Assembly (NCBI RefSeq): GCF_024584705.1 | Contig: NZ_CP097384.1 | Span: 372,001-436,000 of the forward strand | DNA from: Blastopirellula sp. J2-11 | GTDB taxonomy: Bacteria; Planctomycetota; Planctomycetia; Pirellulales; Pirellulaceae | Length of the DNA: 64,000 nucleotides | Direction: 5' to 3' | In this document: positions 8,370 to 18,403 of the stretch, one piece after another | Numbering within the stretch: position 1 is the first letter of the stretch | How the letters are laid out: every line of letters starts with the position of its first letter | Program-made: the position numbers and the translations under genes | The notes under the pieces: model-generated | Told to the model about the DNA's origin: nothing | The model's database searches: none | What the model saw: only the letters and a program-made list of their open reading frames with translations

Positions 8370-10198
8370 CCCGCGATCTCCCGCGTTTTCAGGAAGAAGT
8401 AACCGGTCGTGACAAGGCAGACGAAAAACGCGCTGACGATCAACAATTGTTGAATCATCACCACGCCCGGAATGTTATAGCCGTCCACGACGAAGCTGTG
8501 AGTATCAAGCTGGTTATAGTCAGGCAGCATGTTGACAAAGACGCGTAACCCATCGAAGAAGCGTGCGTCGATGAACTTGACGATGTTGACGTAAACGCCC
8601 TCGTCCAGATCAACCATCACGTTTTTCTGATTGAACAGGCGAATCGAAGATTCGACCGGCCCGCCGCCGTACCACTCGCCGTTGGCCAACTCGCGGACGC
8701 TCTCGGCGAAGAAGCCGTAACCTAAAGCGATCAATGACGCCAATGCGGCGACCGGACCGTTGAGGAACGTGCTAAAGACCAAGCCGAAAGTCACGACCAT
8801 CACCACTTGGAACCACATGCTGATGTAGCATTTGACGAAGTTCCAGAAGAACGAACCGTTGCTCTTCAAGATGAAGACCGAGTTTTGGGCGACCCCGTAG
8901 TATTGGCCCCGTTCCGAACATTGAATCCAGAGTTCAATCTTGCCGTCGGCGTTGGTCAGATTTTCGACCAGATCGAGATTCGGCGCAGTGGGGTCAATGT
9001 CGGAGTTTTCTTGCGATCGCGAGACGAGTACGGTTTCCGCTTCTTCCTTCGCCGTGAAGGGGATTGAGCGTGAGCGGATGTCGAGATCAGGATGCTTGAA
9101 ATAGTACGAACCGCGAATGCCGCTGACGATGTCGCCTTTGTAGGTGCGGAAGACGCGTAAATTGAACTCCATCGGCAGCTGATTTTCTTCGTTCAGCAAC
9201 GCGTCGGACATGTCGAACGTAAAGACGGCTGCCGAGAGGGTTCCCCCTTCGATGTGACCGTAATAGTCCCATTCGTTACCGACGTTGATCCCTTTGCTGG
9301 TCGGCTCGCCGCCGCGATCCAGGAAGCGAATCTTGCCCAGATGACGGACGCGAGCTTGCAGCATCTCTTTGGGCCCAGAGACGGAGAACGTACCATCTTC
9401 GTTCCGCGTAATTTGGTGCGTATGTTGCCGCTCGCGAGCGGCAAGTCCGTCTCCGTCAGCGTCCAGCGAGAAGGGGTGACTATGGCCGACGTTAAAGGTT
9501 GTTTCACCTTCCCAGCCGATGACCTTGGTCTCGCCGGTCGCGTCATCGGTAGCGGTCAGTTCGGTGACCGATTGCGGATCGACCTGGTGCGTGTGATCCA
9601 GACCGCGATAGAGAAAGACATACGAGCAAATTCCCATCGCGACCAGCATCATCGAACCGACGCCGATATAGCCGAATAATCGTCCCAGGAAGATTTCCCA
9701 GTGCAGAACCGGCTTGGTGTAGATCGTATAGATCGTCTTGTTTTGAATGTCGGCCGGCAGGCTGAAGACGCTGAGCAAAATACACATCAACAGCAGCAGC
9801 CAGTTTTGGAACGTCAGCACGAAGCTCAAATAGAGTCGCACCGGAGATTCCGAGTTGGGGGTGATGTACCAACCAGAGAAGAGGAGCACCACCATGAACA
9901 ACGCAAAAGCGACCAGCGCCCGTTTGCGTATCGCTTCTTGGAAGGCCAACCAAGTCATCGCGCCGACGCGACGAGGCGAGATCGACAAGAGTTCCGGCAC
10001 CGATTCGACCGCGATACGGCCGACAGCGTAGAACGCTTCGAACGGGCCGTTGCGAATCGAGGAGACGATGAACCCTATCAGCGCTCCGGCCACCGCCAAA
10101 ATTGCGATTGCCGAGATGAACACGACCAGGCCGCCCAAGTGATCGGCGCCGGGCAGCAACCAGTCGTTCATCGAATAAATATCGTTTTCGATTCCCAT
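8366..10198 (-). CDS. ABC-2 type transporter permease with large extracytoplasmic loop
   Basis: 610 residues. Hydrophobic segments occur near residues 20-45, 95-115, 130-150, 165-190 and again at about 475-515 and 580-603. Between them lies a long soluble region (about 200-450) with beta-rich sequence. This is the ABC-2/NosY-like permease pattern with an inserted exported domain. It lies 75 bp downstream of the ATPase gene and overlaps the next gene by 4 bp. Together these three would form an exporter or membrane-remodelling complex; the substrate cannot be read from the sequence. Confidence 0.85.
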   Translation of the reverse strand: MGIENDIYSMNDWLLPGADHLGGLVVFISAIAILAVAGALIGFIVSSIRNGPFEAFYAVGRIAVESVPELLSISPRRVGAMTWLAFQEAIRKRALVAFALFMVVLLFSGWYITPNSESPVRLYLSFVLTFQNWLLLLMCILLSVFSLPADIQNKTIYTIYTKPVLHWEIFLGRLFGYIGVGSMMLVAMGICSYVFLYRGLDHTHQVDPQSVTELTATDDATGETKVIGWEGETTFNVGHSHPFSLDADGDGLAARERQHTHQITRNEDGTFSVSGPKEMLQARVRHLGKIRFLDRGGEPTSKGINVGNEWDYYGHIEGGTLSAAVFTFDMSDALLNEENQLPMEFNLRVFRTYKGDIVSGIRGSYYFKHPDLDIRSRSIPFTAKEEAETVLVSRSQENSDIDPTAPNLDLVENLTNADGKIELWIQCSERGQYYGVAQNSVFILKSNGSFFWNFVKCYISMWFQVVMVVTFGLVFSTFLNGPVAALASLIALGYGFFAESVRELANGEWYGGGPVESSIRLFNQKNVMVDLDEGVYVNIVKFIDARFFDGLRVFVNMLPDYNQLDTHSFVVDGYNIPGVVMIQQLLIVSAFFVCLVTTGYFFLKTREIAG

Positions 10199-10273
10199 TG
10201 AATCGCTTTACCTACTAAGCCAGAAAAGAAAGAAGCGGCGCCCCCGGTAGCGGCGTCCGACGCAAATCCAGAA

Positions 10274-11218
10274 TTAGTTGGCCGAATCGTCTCGGTCGAC
10301 GCGAGCACGTCGACCCGGTCGGGCCTCGCTGTCGCGCACGATGCTGAGGAACAATTCTTCCAGGGTGGTGGTCGGATTCTCCATGTCGATCAATTCGCCT
10401 TCGTGACGTTGAATCACCTGACGAATCTCTTCTTTGGCGGCGTCCGACAACTTGCGAGCGCGAATTTGCGTTTCATCGCGCACTTTCAACAGAGCGTCGA
10501 CACGCCCCATTTCTTTCAGTTCACCCTGATGCAAAATCGCGATCCGGTCGGCGACGTCTTGCAGGTCCGCCAATTGGTGACTGGTGACCAGCACCGTCTT
10601 GCCTTCGTCCCGCAGACGCAAGATCAAGTCTTTCATCTCGCGGATACCGAGGGGATCGAGGCCGGTGGTCGGTTCGTCCAAGAAGATCAGTTCGGGGTCG
10701 TTGATCAGCGCCTGGGCCAAGCCGATGCGGCGCGTCATCCCCTTCGAGTATTCTTTCAACTGACGTCGCTCGGCCCATTTCAGGCCGACCATATCGATCA
10801 GCTTGTCGATGCGCTCACGGCGAACCGAAGCCGGCATGTCGAACAAGCGGCCGTAAAATTCGAGCGTTTCGCGGGCGCTTAAGAAGCGATACAAGTACGA
10901 TTCTTCCGGCAGATAGCCGATTCGTTCTTTGATGCTGACCTTCGAGGGATCTTCACCAAAGACGAGCGCCTGACCGCTGGTCGGGAAGAGAAGTCCCAAC
11001 AACAGCTTCATGGTGGTCGATTTGCCCGAACCGTTCGGCCCCAACAGGCCGAAGATTTCTCCGCGGCGCACCTCTAAGTCGAGCGCTTTTAACGCGCGGA
11101 CTTTTTGGCGTCCCCAGAAATCGCGGTAAACCTTGGTGAGATTACGAGTTTCAATAACGATTTCATTGGATGCCGCCGGCGTTTCCGCCGCTGAATCCAT
11201 GGTCTCGGTCGTCGCCAT
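10274..11218 (-). CDS. ABC transporter ATP-binding protein (ABC-2 type)
   Basis: 314 residues from the ATG at 11218; a longer frame to 11290 adds 24 residues unlike the family and is less likely. Walker A GPNGSGKS is at 60-67. The signature region reads [15 protein letters not shown], Walker [14 protein letters not shown], and the H-loop VTSHQL. The C-terminal extension (about 245-300) is typical of ABC-2 exporters of the CcmA/YadG kind. It heads the minus-strand cluster with the permease (75 bp away) and the membrane partner. The gap 11219-11564 shows no gene. Confidence 0.93.
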   Translation of the reverse strand: MATTETMDSAAETPAASNEIVIETRNLTKVYRDFWGRQKVRALKALDLEVRRGEIFGLLGPNGSGKSTTMKLLLGLLFPTSGQALVFGEDPSKVSIKERIGYLPEESYLYRFLSARETLEFYGRLFDMPASVRRERIDKLIDMVGLKWAERRQLKEYSKGMTRRIGLAQALINDPELIFLDEPTTGLDPLGIREMKDLILRLRDEGKTVLVTSHQLADLQDVADRIAILHQGELKEMGRVDALLKVRDETQIRARKLSDAAKEEIRQVIQRHEGELIDMENPTTTLEELFLSIVRDSEARPGRRARVDRDDSAN

Positions 11219-11564
11219 AGAGGAGCTAAACCTGCCAAATAAGAAGCGAGAAGGATAAGTAAGGAAATGAATGACGCCGCGTGCAAGCAACAGAAGAGCT
11301 AGCTCTACCCATCAACTACGCACATCCATGGGCAATCGTTCGCCGAGCCGCGTCCATTTTTTTACCCCGTGTCAGGGGAAGATAAAGGACGATAGCGTAA
11401 AAGGTTGACTATAGATGCCAGAGGGGGCTATCGCAAGGAAACCATCTTCCACCGAGGCGAGGTTTCATCCGATCTTCTTTGTTTTGTCCGGATTTGCCCA
11501 CTCTTGCAGCTTATGCGGAATACCCTCTTTTCCTTAGTCCAGCGAATGGGGGGGGGCTGTCTGG

Positions 11565-11593
11565 TTGACCCCTGTAGGGAGCTGGCTCATAAT
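11565..11593 (+). promoter_or_regulatory. Probable sigma-70-type promoter of the first pseudopilin gene
   Basis: TTGACC at 11565-11570 and CATAAT at 11588-11593 are separated by exactly 17 bp, about 65 bp before the chosen ATG at 11658. This is the best promoter-like match noticed in the window. Confidence 0.6.
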
Positions 11594-11657
11594 TGCGAAT
11601 CGCTTTTGATATGAAGTCTCAGCTTCAACAACTCGAATGATTGCGCGAGGAACCGGA

Positions 11658-12683
11658 ATGAAGAGGTCGGAAAGTCATGGATTTACACTCGTTGAGTTGC
11701 TGGTGGTGATCGCCATTATCGGGGTTTTAATCGCATTGTTGCTACCTGCGGTGCAGCAGGCCCGAGAAGCAGCGCGGCGGATGTCCTGCTCCAACAATAT
11801 GAAGCAGCTCACTTTGGCTTCCCATAATTACCACGATACCTTTCTGCGTTTTCCGATGACTCGAGAAAACTCGGGCGGCTGGTCGATCCAGGCTCGACTC
11901 TTACCGTTTATCGAACAAGTCGCATTACAGAATGCGATCGAGTTTCACGTCCCCTACGGCGAGTACATCGACGGCACCCATGATTCAATTCGATTTGGCT
12001 CGGATAACCGCATTTTACCGGCGCTGCGAGTCGACGCGCTGCTTTGTCCATCGGAAATCAAAGATCAGACTCGCACGGATGGCAGCGGAAATCCCGAGCA
12101 TTACCCGTTGAGCTATGTCGTTAATCAGGGACGCTGGGTTGTTTGGGATGGCTCCAACGGCGGAGAGGGAGGGTTTACGGCTGAAAAATGCACAAATATG
12201 GCGGCCATTATCGACGGGACCAGCAACACGTTGGCCTTTAGCGAGGCCCGAGCATTTACGCTTTATGATCGCGATACGTCCACCTATAGCGACAAATCAC
12301 TGCAAGCCAGCGCGACGGTGCAATCGTACATGGATGGGCTAGTGGGAAGCATCAGTCGTGATTCTGGGCATACGGAATGGGTCGACGGTCATGTGCATCA
12401 CAGCGGATTCACTACGTTCTTCCCCCCCAATACCTTGTTCAAAGATGCCAATGGGAAAGGTCTGGCCATCGATTTTACGAATAATCGAGAGAAGAACGTC
12501 ACTTCTGCTTCCAACGCTCCTACCGTCGCTGCAGTCACGGCGCGCAGCTTCCACCCCGGCATCGTCAATGTTTCGTTCATGGATGGCTCGGTCTCGCGCG
12601 TTTCCGAAACCGTGGATCTCGATGCCTGGCGAGCTATTTCAACTCGAGCGGGAAGCGAAGTGATCGACCGCAGCAGCTTGTAG
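11658..12683 (+). CDS. DUF1559 pseudopilin-like protein (prepilin N-terminus, H-X9-DG end)
   Basis: 341 residues from ATG 11658, preceded by GAGGAA about 10 bases upstream; an in-frame ATG at 11637 would add 7 residues. The N-terminus has the type IV prepilin cleavage site G|FTLVE followed by a hydrophobic helix ([20 protein letters not shown]) and the planctomycete signature [10 protein letters not shown]. The C-terminus contains [12 protein letters not shown], i.e. His, nine residues, Asp-Gly. Such proteins are exported, cleaved by a prepilin peptidase and are thought to assemble as surface pseudopilins; function is unproven. A probable terminator lies 240 bp downstream. Confidence 0.93.
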   Translation: MKRSESHGFTLVELLVVIAIIGVLIALLLPAVQQAREAARRMSCSNNMKQLTLASHNYHDTFLRFPMTRENSGGWSIQARLLPFIEQVALQNAIEFHVPYGEYIDGTHDSIRFGSDNRILPALRVDALLCPSEIKDQTRTDGSGNPEHYPLSYVVNQGRWVVWDGSNGGEGGFTAEKCTNMAAIIDGTSNTLAFSEARAFTLYDRDTSTYSDKSLQASATVQSYMDGLVGSISRDSGHTEWVDGHVHHSGFTTFFPPNTLFKDANGKGLAIDFTNNREKNVTSASNAPTVAAVTARSFHPGIVNVSFMDGSVSRVSETVDLDAWRAISTRAGSEVIDRSSL

Positions 12684-12925
12684 GGAATGCAACGATTACA
12701 AAGCTTGCCGCTGCAGATCTGCAACATTTACAATCGCTCCGCTGCCCAATGCGGGCGTAGAATCGCATTAACCTATTATCCTGTAGCGAGATACGGCGTT
12801 TTGCGTCGTTTTTTCAGCGGTTTCGGCACGGAGTATGCATTACCAATCTTCCAGAATCCAAGACGTGAACTCTTCCCGAAGTAGCGTCTCTCCGCACTCT
12901 CCGACAGAACTCCGCTGAGATCCTC

Positions 12926-12963
12926 GCCGGTTTAGGCCTCCCGCAGCCAAGCCGGCTTTTTTT
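12926..12963 (+). terminator. Probable rho-independent terminator
   Basis: GCCGG (12926) pairs with CCGGC (12952-12956), with an inner GGC/GCC pairing, and is followed by seven T (12957-12963). It lies in the 349-bp gap between the pseudopilin gene and folC, which otherwise shows nothing. Confidence 0.6.
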
Positions 12964-13032
12964 ATTTCTTGCCCCCGCTTCCGCGGTCTCAACCCAACGA
13001 CATCGGATGGCCGGAGTAGTAAACTCAAGCTA

Positions 13033-14445
13033 ATGGACGGAAAACCTGAAGTATCGCCCCCGAGCGTCGAACTGGCGACTCCCCCGATTCGCTCGTACGA
13101 CGAGGCGATCGATTTTCTGCTGGGTCGGATCAATTACGAGAGAGCGGCGGTCATCCCGTATCGTTCCCCCCAGTTTCATCTGGCTCGGATGCGGCGGTTG
13201 GACCAGTTGTTGGGCAATCTGGTTGACCAGCTGAAGATCGTCCATATCGCTGGAACCAAGGGGAAAGGCTCGACCGCGACCACGCTGAGCGCCATTCTCG
13301 AGGCCGAAGGATACCGGGTTGGACTTTTCAGTTCTCCCCATCTAGAGCGACTGGAAGAACGGTTCGCGATCAATCGAATCGCCTGCTCGGCGGACGAAGT
13401 GACGCAACTAATTCACGATATCGCGCCGGTCGTGCTGCAGATTGACGCTGAACGCGACGGGGATGGTCCGACCTATTTCGAGATCACCACCGCAATGGCG
13501 CTGATGCACTTCGTTCGCAGCGGCGTCGATGCGGCGATCCTAGAAGTGGGACTTGGCGGGCGACTCGACTCGACCAACATTTGCCGTCCTCTGGTCTCCG
13601 TGATCACCACGATCAGCCGCGATCACATGGCGCTGCTGGGCGACACGCTTGGTGAGATCGCTGCAGAGAAGGGGGGCGTCATCAAAACCGAGACGCCGAT
13701 TATCTCCGGCGTGGATCAGCCAGAGCCGAGTGCCGTGATTGAACAGATCGCCGCCCAACAGGCAGCCCAATTGATTGAGATCGGTCGCGACTTTGTCGTC
13801 CAGTCGCATGGCGAACGTACGTTTGACCTAACTTGGCGTCAGGGAGAAAAAAACGAAACGCTGGCCGGTCTGATGTGCCGCATGGCGGGCAAGCATCAGA
13901 TGCGTAACGCGGCGGTCGCGGTGATGGTCGCCAAATCGCTGCAGTCGCACGGCTTTTCGATCAGTGAAGCGGCGATTCGTCGCGGCGTGTCGGACGCTGA
14001 ATTGCCGGGCCGGATTGAACGCCTGGCCGATTCGCCGGTCATCTATGTCGACGCGGCTCACAATGACGCTTCGATTACGGCGCTGCTCGACGTGCTGATC
14101 GAACTGCCGGTCAACCGTCGACGTCTGGTGCTGGCCCTCTCGAGCGACAAAGAGCATCGCGAAATTTTGAAGTTGCTGCTCCCACATTTTGACGAGATCT
14201 GGTTTACCCGCTACGCGACCAATCCTCGCGCGGTTGAGCCGAATGAGCTGGACGCCATGGCGGTGAAGCTGCCGACAGGGCGTCGCACCGTGATCCGGCA
14301 CGTCATCGAAGATCCGCAGCAAGCGTTCGCCGCCGCTATCGCCGCATCGAACGAGAACGATCTGCTGTGCGTGACCGGGTCGTTCTTCATTGCCGGCGAG
14401 TTCCGACGCTTCTTTCGCGAGCTTCCGCCCCCAGCCGTGTCGTAA
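13033..14445 (+). CDS. folC: Bifunctional folylpolyglutamate synthase/dihydrofolate synthase
   Basis: 470 residues, the normal length for FolC. It adds glutamate to dihydropteroate or tetrahydrofolate using ATP. The Mur-ligase P-loop is GTKGKGST (74-81). SSPHLERLEERFAIN follows, as in FolC, then the ATP/Mg region EVGLGGRLDSTN and the C-terminal ligase domain with YVDAAHND and the ALSSDKEH segment. It stands alone on the plus strand after a terminator; no other folate gene is visible nearby. The ATG at 13033 is the only sensible start. Confidence 0.93.
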   Translation: MDGKPEVSPPSVELATPPIRSYDEAIDFLLGRINYERAAVIPYRSPQFHLARMRRLDQLLGNLVDQLKIVHIAGTKGKGSTATTLSAILEAEGYRVGLFSSPHLERLEERFAINRIACSADEVTQLIHDIAPVVLQIDAERDGDGPTYFEITTAMALMHFVRSGVDAAILEVGLGGRLDSTNICRPLVSVITTISRDHMALLGDTLGEIAAEKGGVIKTETPIISGVDQPEPSAVIEQIAAQQAAQLIEIGRDFVVQSHGERTFDLTWRQGEKNETLAGLMCRMAGKHQMRNAAVAVMVAKSLQSHGFSISEAAIRRGVSDAELPGRIERLADSPVIYVDAAHNDASITALLDVLIELPVNRRRLVLALSSDKEHREILKLLLPHFDEIWFTRYATNPRAVEPNELDAMAVKLPTGRRTVIRHVIEDPQQAFAAAIAASNENDLLCVTGSFFIAGEFRRFFRELPPPAVS

Positions 14446-14717
14446 AGCAAACATCGTGATCAACGCGATGGAGAGATGGGGCGCTTCTGTCTATATCGCC
14501 GCTGGAAATTAAGGGATTTCAAGCGTTGTTGCCCGACAAGTTTCTGTGGGGGGCGTCTGGCATGAAAAAAAAGTGGTGAAAAAAAGGAATTCTCGTTTTT
14601 TTCGCGTTATGTCTGGGTGATTGCGTCAATTGCTTGATGTCGGCGGCGCAACGGACAAGAACAGGTTGGTAAGACCTGGTTTCGTTTTCACAGTAGAAGT
14701 CGCTGGTTCACCCCCCT

Positions 14718-15302
14718 ATGAATCGCAAAATGGATGGCATGGCCGCAGAGGTAAGAGTGACGAATGGTACCCCTGGCCAGCGCGACTCGTTCGTCGAGAG
14801 TGACGACTGGTTTCGTGGGGAATTGGATTCAATCCAACGCGTTTTGTTTAGCTTCGTCGCCTCTTTGGTAAGAGACTCCCACTTGGTGCGCGATGTTGTT
14901 CAAGAAACCAATCTGGTGATTTGGAAGAAACGAGACGAATTTTTGCCGGGGACCAACTTTCGATCGTGGGCTTTGCGCATCGCCTACTATCAGTCATTGG
15001 CCGCGCTCAAAGCGTCGCACCGTAGTCGGCTCGTTTTTCGTCAGGATCTGGTCGATCAGCTGTCCGAGCAGGCCGGAGCCACCGAAGCGATTTTGACGGA
15101 TGACATGTCGAACCGTCTCCGATCGTGTTTACATCGTCTTACGGCGCGACAACGAGAGGTCATTGAGCTTCGTTATCACCAAGCGTGCACGATCGAATTT
15201 ATCGCGGAAAAATCGGAGCGATCACGGACTGCCGTCGGAATGCTGTTGAGCCGCGCGCGAGCCGCTTTGTTGCAGTGCATGAAGTCGGGAGGGAAGCAAT
15301 GA
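14718..15302 (+). CDS. ECF sigma factor, Rhodopirellula/Verrucomicrobium type
   Basis: 194 residues. Region 2 is visible around FVASLVRDSHLVRDVVQETNLVIWKK and TNFRSWALRIAYYQ (core binding and -10 recognition); region 4 around LTARQREVIELRYHQACTIEFIAE and the helix-turn-helix before the C-terminus. In-frame ATG codons at 14718, 14730 and 14739 compete; I took the longest. Its stop overlaps the start of the FecR-like gene (ATGA), the standard arrangement of a sigma factor with its membrane regulator. It probably controls the downstream pseudopilin, lipoprotein and oxidoreductase genes (inference). The 14446-14717 gap shows nothing else. Confidence 0.92.
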   Translation: MNRKMDGMAAEVRVTNGTPGQRDSFVESDDWFRGELDSIQRVLFSFVASLVRDSHLVRDVVQETNLVIWKKRDEFLPGTNFRSWALRIAYYQSLAALKASHRSRLVFRQDLVDQLSEQAGATEAILTDDMSNRLRSCLHRLTARQREVIELRYHQACTIEFIAEKSERSRTAVGMLLSRARAALLQCMKSGGKQ

Positions 15303-16711
15303 TTCATGGTCGAAACTTCAATTTCAACATGTCGTGGGAAGACGATTTCTCGGAACGCGAATTCCATCGCTTAGTTGGTAAGCTGCTCGAAGGTGAAATT
15401 TCGGATCAAGAATTCGAGCGACTCCAAACGCAACTTAGCAAGAGTGAAACGTTGCGCAACAGCTACATGCAGTTGGCCGAACTGCACGTTTCGCTATCGG
15501 ATACGTTTGCTGATGTTGTTCGGCCTGCCGCGCGAGAAGTCGCAGAAGCTCACAGCATGCCGCCGCAGCGAAGACCGCTCGCTCTCGTCGCCGTTCTCTG
15601 TGCGTTATTGCTCATCGCTTGTTGGTTTTACTTTCCAGCGGCGAACTCGACGCCGATTGCCTGGACCGGCTTCCAAGCCTCGGCGGGCCGCGAACTGCGG
15701 TCAGGTGATCGACTTGTCGCGACCGCGAAAGAGGGTTCGATCATCTTTCGGAACGGTGTGCGCGTTTCCCTATCGAAAGGGGCCGATTTAGAACTGCTAG
15801 CCCCAAAACTGGTTCGGCTGCACACAGGCCAAGCCCACGTCGACGTCGGCGAGCAAGGCAAAGGCTTCACCGTTTTAACCGAAGCGGTCGACGTGATTGA
15901 CCTGGGAACCGTGTTCGGCGTCAGTGCAAACTCTCATGGAGAGACCGACGTTTTGGTGTTTGACGGAGTCGTCGATATTGCGAGCAACAAACTGCCGAAG
16001 TCAGCACGCGAGATGCTTGTTTCAGGACAAGCCCAGCGTTACCGCAAGTCAGGCGGAGATGAACGAATCTCGACGGTCTGGAGTTCGACGTCGCCGCCGG
16101 AGTGGTCGACCGTCTCTCGTGGCGGTAATTCGTTGATCGCATCCGTAGCGGACAACGTTTCCAGCGACTCGGACGCCAAGTTTTACATGGTTGTCCCCGG
16201 CGGTTTTAGGGAAGATGCGAAAGTCTACGCCGATCGAAATCATGAGTGGAACGGATTAGGCGAAACAAAGATTCCTTCAGAGCTGATCGGCGCCGATTAC
16301 ATTCGCACCTTTAACGATGATAAGAATCGCAAAGATATCCAGATCACGATGACGTTATCACGCCCGGCCGACGTCTACGTCTTGGTCGATGAGCGCTATC
16401 TGGTTCCCGAATGGCTGGCCAACGACTTTGTCGATACCGGTTGGCAAGTGGGGATCGACTTGGGAGACAAGTACCAGCAACGAGATATTCTTGTGCCGCC
16501 GTTAGGAACCGCCGATATACGTTGGCTCGGCAAAGGGGCAGGTCGATCGGTGGACGTGCCGGTGAATGTTTGGAAACGGAAGGACATCGCCGATCTGAGC
16601 ATCCATTTGGGCGCCAACGGTGAGAAATCCGATCAATTTGACGGCGCTACCGAATTAGCCGGTTCGATGTACGGGATCGTCGTTGTCCCCAAGAATCGGC
16701 TTGACGATTGA
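15299..16711 (+). CDS. FecR-domain membrane protein, probable anti-sigma regulator
   Basis: 470 residues from the ATG at 15299 that overlaps the sigma factor stop; the frame is open further upstream but only inside the sigma gene. A cytoplasmic N-terminus (about 20-70: REFHRLVGKLLEGEISDQEF) resembles planctomycete anti-sigma segments. One membrane helix follows (LALVAVLCALLLIACWFYF, about 93-112). The exported part carries a FecR-like beta domain (AGRELRSGDRLVATAKEGSIIFRNGVRVSL, then VIDLGTVFGVSA and DVLVFDGVVDI). The last 160 residues form a further beta-rich domain of unknown fold that may sense a surface ligand. Confidence 0.85.
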   Translation: MIHGRNFNFNMSWEDDFSEREFHRLVGKLLEGEISDQEFERLQTQLSKSETLRNSYMQLAELHVSLSDTFADVVRPAAREVAEAHSMPPQRRPLALVAVLCALLLIACWFYFPAANSTPIAWTGFQASAGRELRSGDRLVATAKEGSIIFRNGVRVSLSKGADLELLAPKLVRLHTGQAHVDVGEQGKGFTVLTEAVDVIDLGTVFGVSANSHGETDVLVFDGVVDIASNKLPKSAREMLVSGQAQRYRKSGGDERISTVWSSTSPPEWSTVSRGGNSLIASVADNVSSDSDAKFYMVVPGGFREDAKVYADRNHEWNGLGETKIPSELIGADYIRTFNDDKNRKDIQITMTLSRPADVYVLVDERYLVPEWLANDFVDTGWQVGIDLGDKYQQRDILVPPLGTADIRWLGKGAGRSVDVPVNVWKRKDIADLSIHLGANGEKSDQFDGATELAGSMYGIVVVPKNRLDD

Positions 16712-16766
16712 AATCAATTCATCTTTCTCTTCATCCCATGTGTGCTTTTTTGAAGGAGCTTGTCCT

Positions 16767-17732
16767 ATGTCTAGAGCCAGCGGCCCCAACCGTAGAGGGT
16801 TCACGCTTGTCGAGCTATTGGTGGTCATCGCAATCATCGGCGTGCTGATCGCGTTGCTGCTGCCGGCGGTGCAACAAGCGCGCGAAGCGGCGCGGCGAAT
16901 GAGTTGCTCGAATAACCTCAAGCAAATCGGCCTGGCGATACACAATTATCATGATGTTCACCGAGCGCTGCCGCCTGGGCATGTCGTGCAGCAAAACGAT
17001 CCTGATTGGGGAAGCGACTCGGCTGATACGGACGTCGAGTGCTGGGGATGGGGCGCTTTGCTGCTGCCGTTCATCGAGCAATCGGCGCTGTACGCTCAAT
17101 CAGGCGTCGGACAGGGACAGTTGCTAGAAAACGTCATCGACCCGGTCGCGTTGACGCCGCTGGACGCTTATCGTTGTCCTTCAGACACAGGCCCGGTAAT
17201 CGGCGACGGCCGCGAGTACTCGGAATGGGCGCTGTCGAACTATAAGGCGAGCTACGGCCATCGTCACCGCGCGCTGCAGATTACGCCGGTCGTTGCGGCG
17301 CAAACCGGCGTATTTTTCCCGATCGGCAAGCCGGGATCGTCGCAAGGGTCATTGCGACTGCGAGACGTAACCGATGGAACCTCGAACACGATTGCGATCG
17401 GAGAGACCACCTGGAAACGAGGGCAACTCTTTTACCAAGCGGCGGTTTGGGCGGGCGCAACGCGAGGCAAAGGGGGGAATGTGACTCGAGACCTGTACGC
17501 TGGAGGCCGGGCCTCGATCAATCACTCCAATCCGGTCTCCAACGAATTAAAAGAGAGCTTTAACAGCTTGCATCCAGGAGGCGCCCAGTTCCTCTTCGTT
17601 GATGGCTCGGTGCATCTTGTTGCCGAAACCATTGACTATGTTACGGACGGTTCCAGCAACGAAAGTGACGTGGATAGCACCTACGAACGATTGTTGGCTC
17701 GTAACGACGGCCAAGTCGTCAGTAATTTTTAA
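16767..17732 (+). CDS. DUF1559 pseudopilin-like protein, second copy
   Basis: 321 residues. The ATG at 16767 is chosen because GAAGGAG lies 8-14 bases upstream and the prepilin motif RRG|FTLVE sits 11 residues in; the frame is open to 16683 but that part overlaps the end of the FecR gene. The hydrophobic helix and [10 protein letters not shown] are nearly identical in protein sequence to the copy at 11658. The C-terminus has HPGGAQFLFVDG (His-X9-Asp-Gly). It lies 55 bp after the FecR-like gene and probably belongs to the sigma factor's unit. Confidence 0.93.
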   Translation: MSRASGPNRRGFTLVELLVVIAIIGVLIALLLPAVQQAREAARRMSCSNNLKQIGLAIHNYHDVHRALPPGHVVQQNDPDWGSDSADTDVECWGWGALLLPFIEQSALYAQSGVGQGQLLENVIDPVALTPLDAYRCPSDTGPVIGDGREYSEWALSNYKASYGHRHRALQITPVVAAQTGVFFPIGKPGSSQGSLRLRDVTDGTSNTIAIGETTWKRGQLFYQAAVWAGATRGKGGNVTRDLYAGGRASINHSNPVSNELKESFNSLHPGGAQFLFVDGSVHLVAETIDYVTDGSSNESDVDSTYERLLARNDGQVVSNF

Positions 17733-17904
17733 TCGCACGTGCCGTGATCCCCTGTCTCCGCTTTCAATTCTCAGGCGTCTTCTCCTGTGTGCAGACGCTA
17801 TGTCTGCGCATAGGTCGCCGACGCTGGATCTTCGACCGCTTGCGCAAACGGGCCGTTGCGGTCCTCCATTTACAAACGTTGATCGAGAAATACAGGCAAA
17901 TAGA

Positions 17905-18327
17905 ATGTCGAATCATTTCATCACCAAAGCGAGCATGCTCTGCATGGCGTTGCCTTTCTGTTTGTTGACTTCGCTAAACCTTGGCTGCAATCAACAGAAA
18001 GGGCCTGAATTAGCGACCGTTTCGGGAATGGTCACGCTGGATGCGCAGCCTCTCGAAGGCGCCACCGTTCACTTTCAGCCAAAATCAGGGCGCCCTTCCT
18101 ATGGGATCACCAACGAGCAGGGAGAATACACGATGGGGTATAGCCTTGAGCGAAGCGGTGTGACCTTGGGGCCGCACGTTGTGATCATTCGTACGTTGAT
18201 CGAAGATGATAACGGCAGCGTAACTCGAAAAGAACTGCTGCCAAATAAATACCATAACCAAACCACGCTCTCCGCCGTTGTCGAAGACAAAGCGAACGTG
18301 ATCGACTTCGACCTCCAGTCGAAATAA
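17905..18327 (+). CDS. Small lipoprotein with carboxypeptidase-regulatory-like (transthyretin-type) domain
   Basis: 140 residues from ATG 17905; the frame is open further upstream but the signal peptide fixes this start. A lipoprotein signal ends at LTSLNLGC (lipobox Cys about 29). The mature part has one beta-sandwich domain: 'VSGMVTLDAQPLEGATVHFQP' and 'YGITNEQGEYTMGY', the pattern of CarboxypepD_reg-like domains. Such small lipoproteins are very often placed next to DUF1559 genes in planctomycetes. Role unknown, probably surface or periplasmic assembly. Confidence 0.85.
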   Translation: MSNHFITKASMLCMALPFCLLTSLNLGCNQQKGPELATVSGMVTLDAQPLEGATVHFQPKSGRPSYGITNEQGEYTMGYSLERSGVTLGPHVVIIRTLIEDDNGSVTRKELLPNKYHNQTTLSAVVEDKANVIDFDLQSK

Positions 18328-18403
18328 CGCAACGCGACAAACGATCGCGACCATTCGCTTCCGCAACGGAAGATCTTGCTTTACTCGTATCAGAAAGTCA
18401 CCG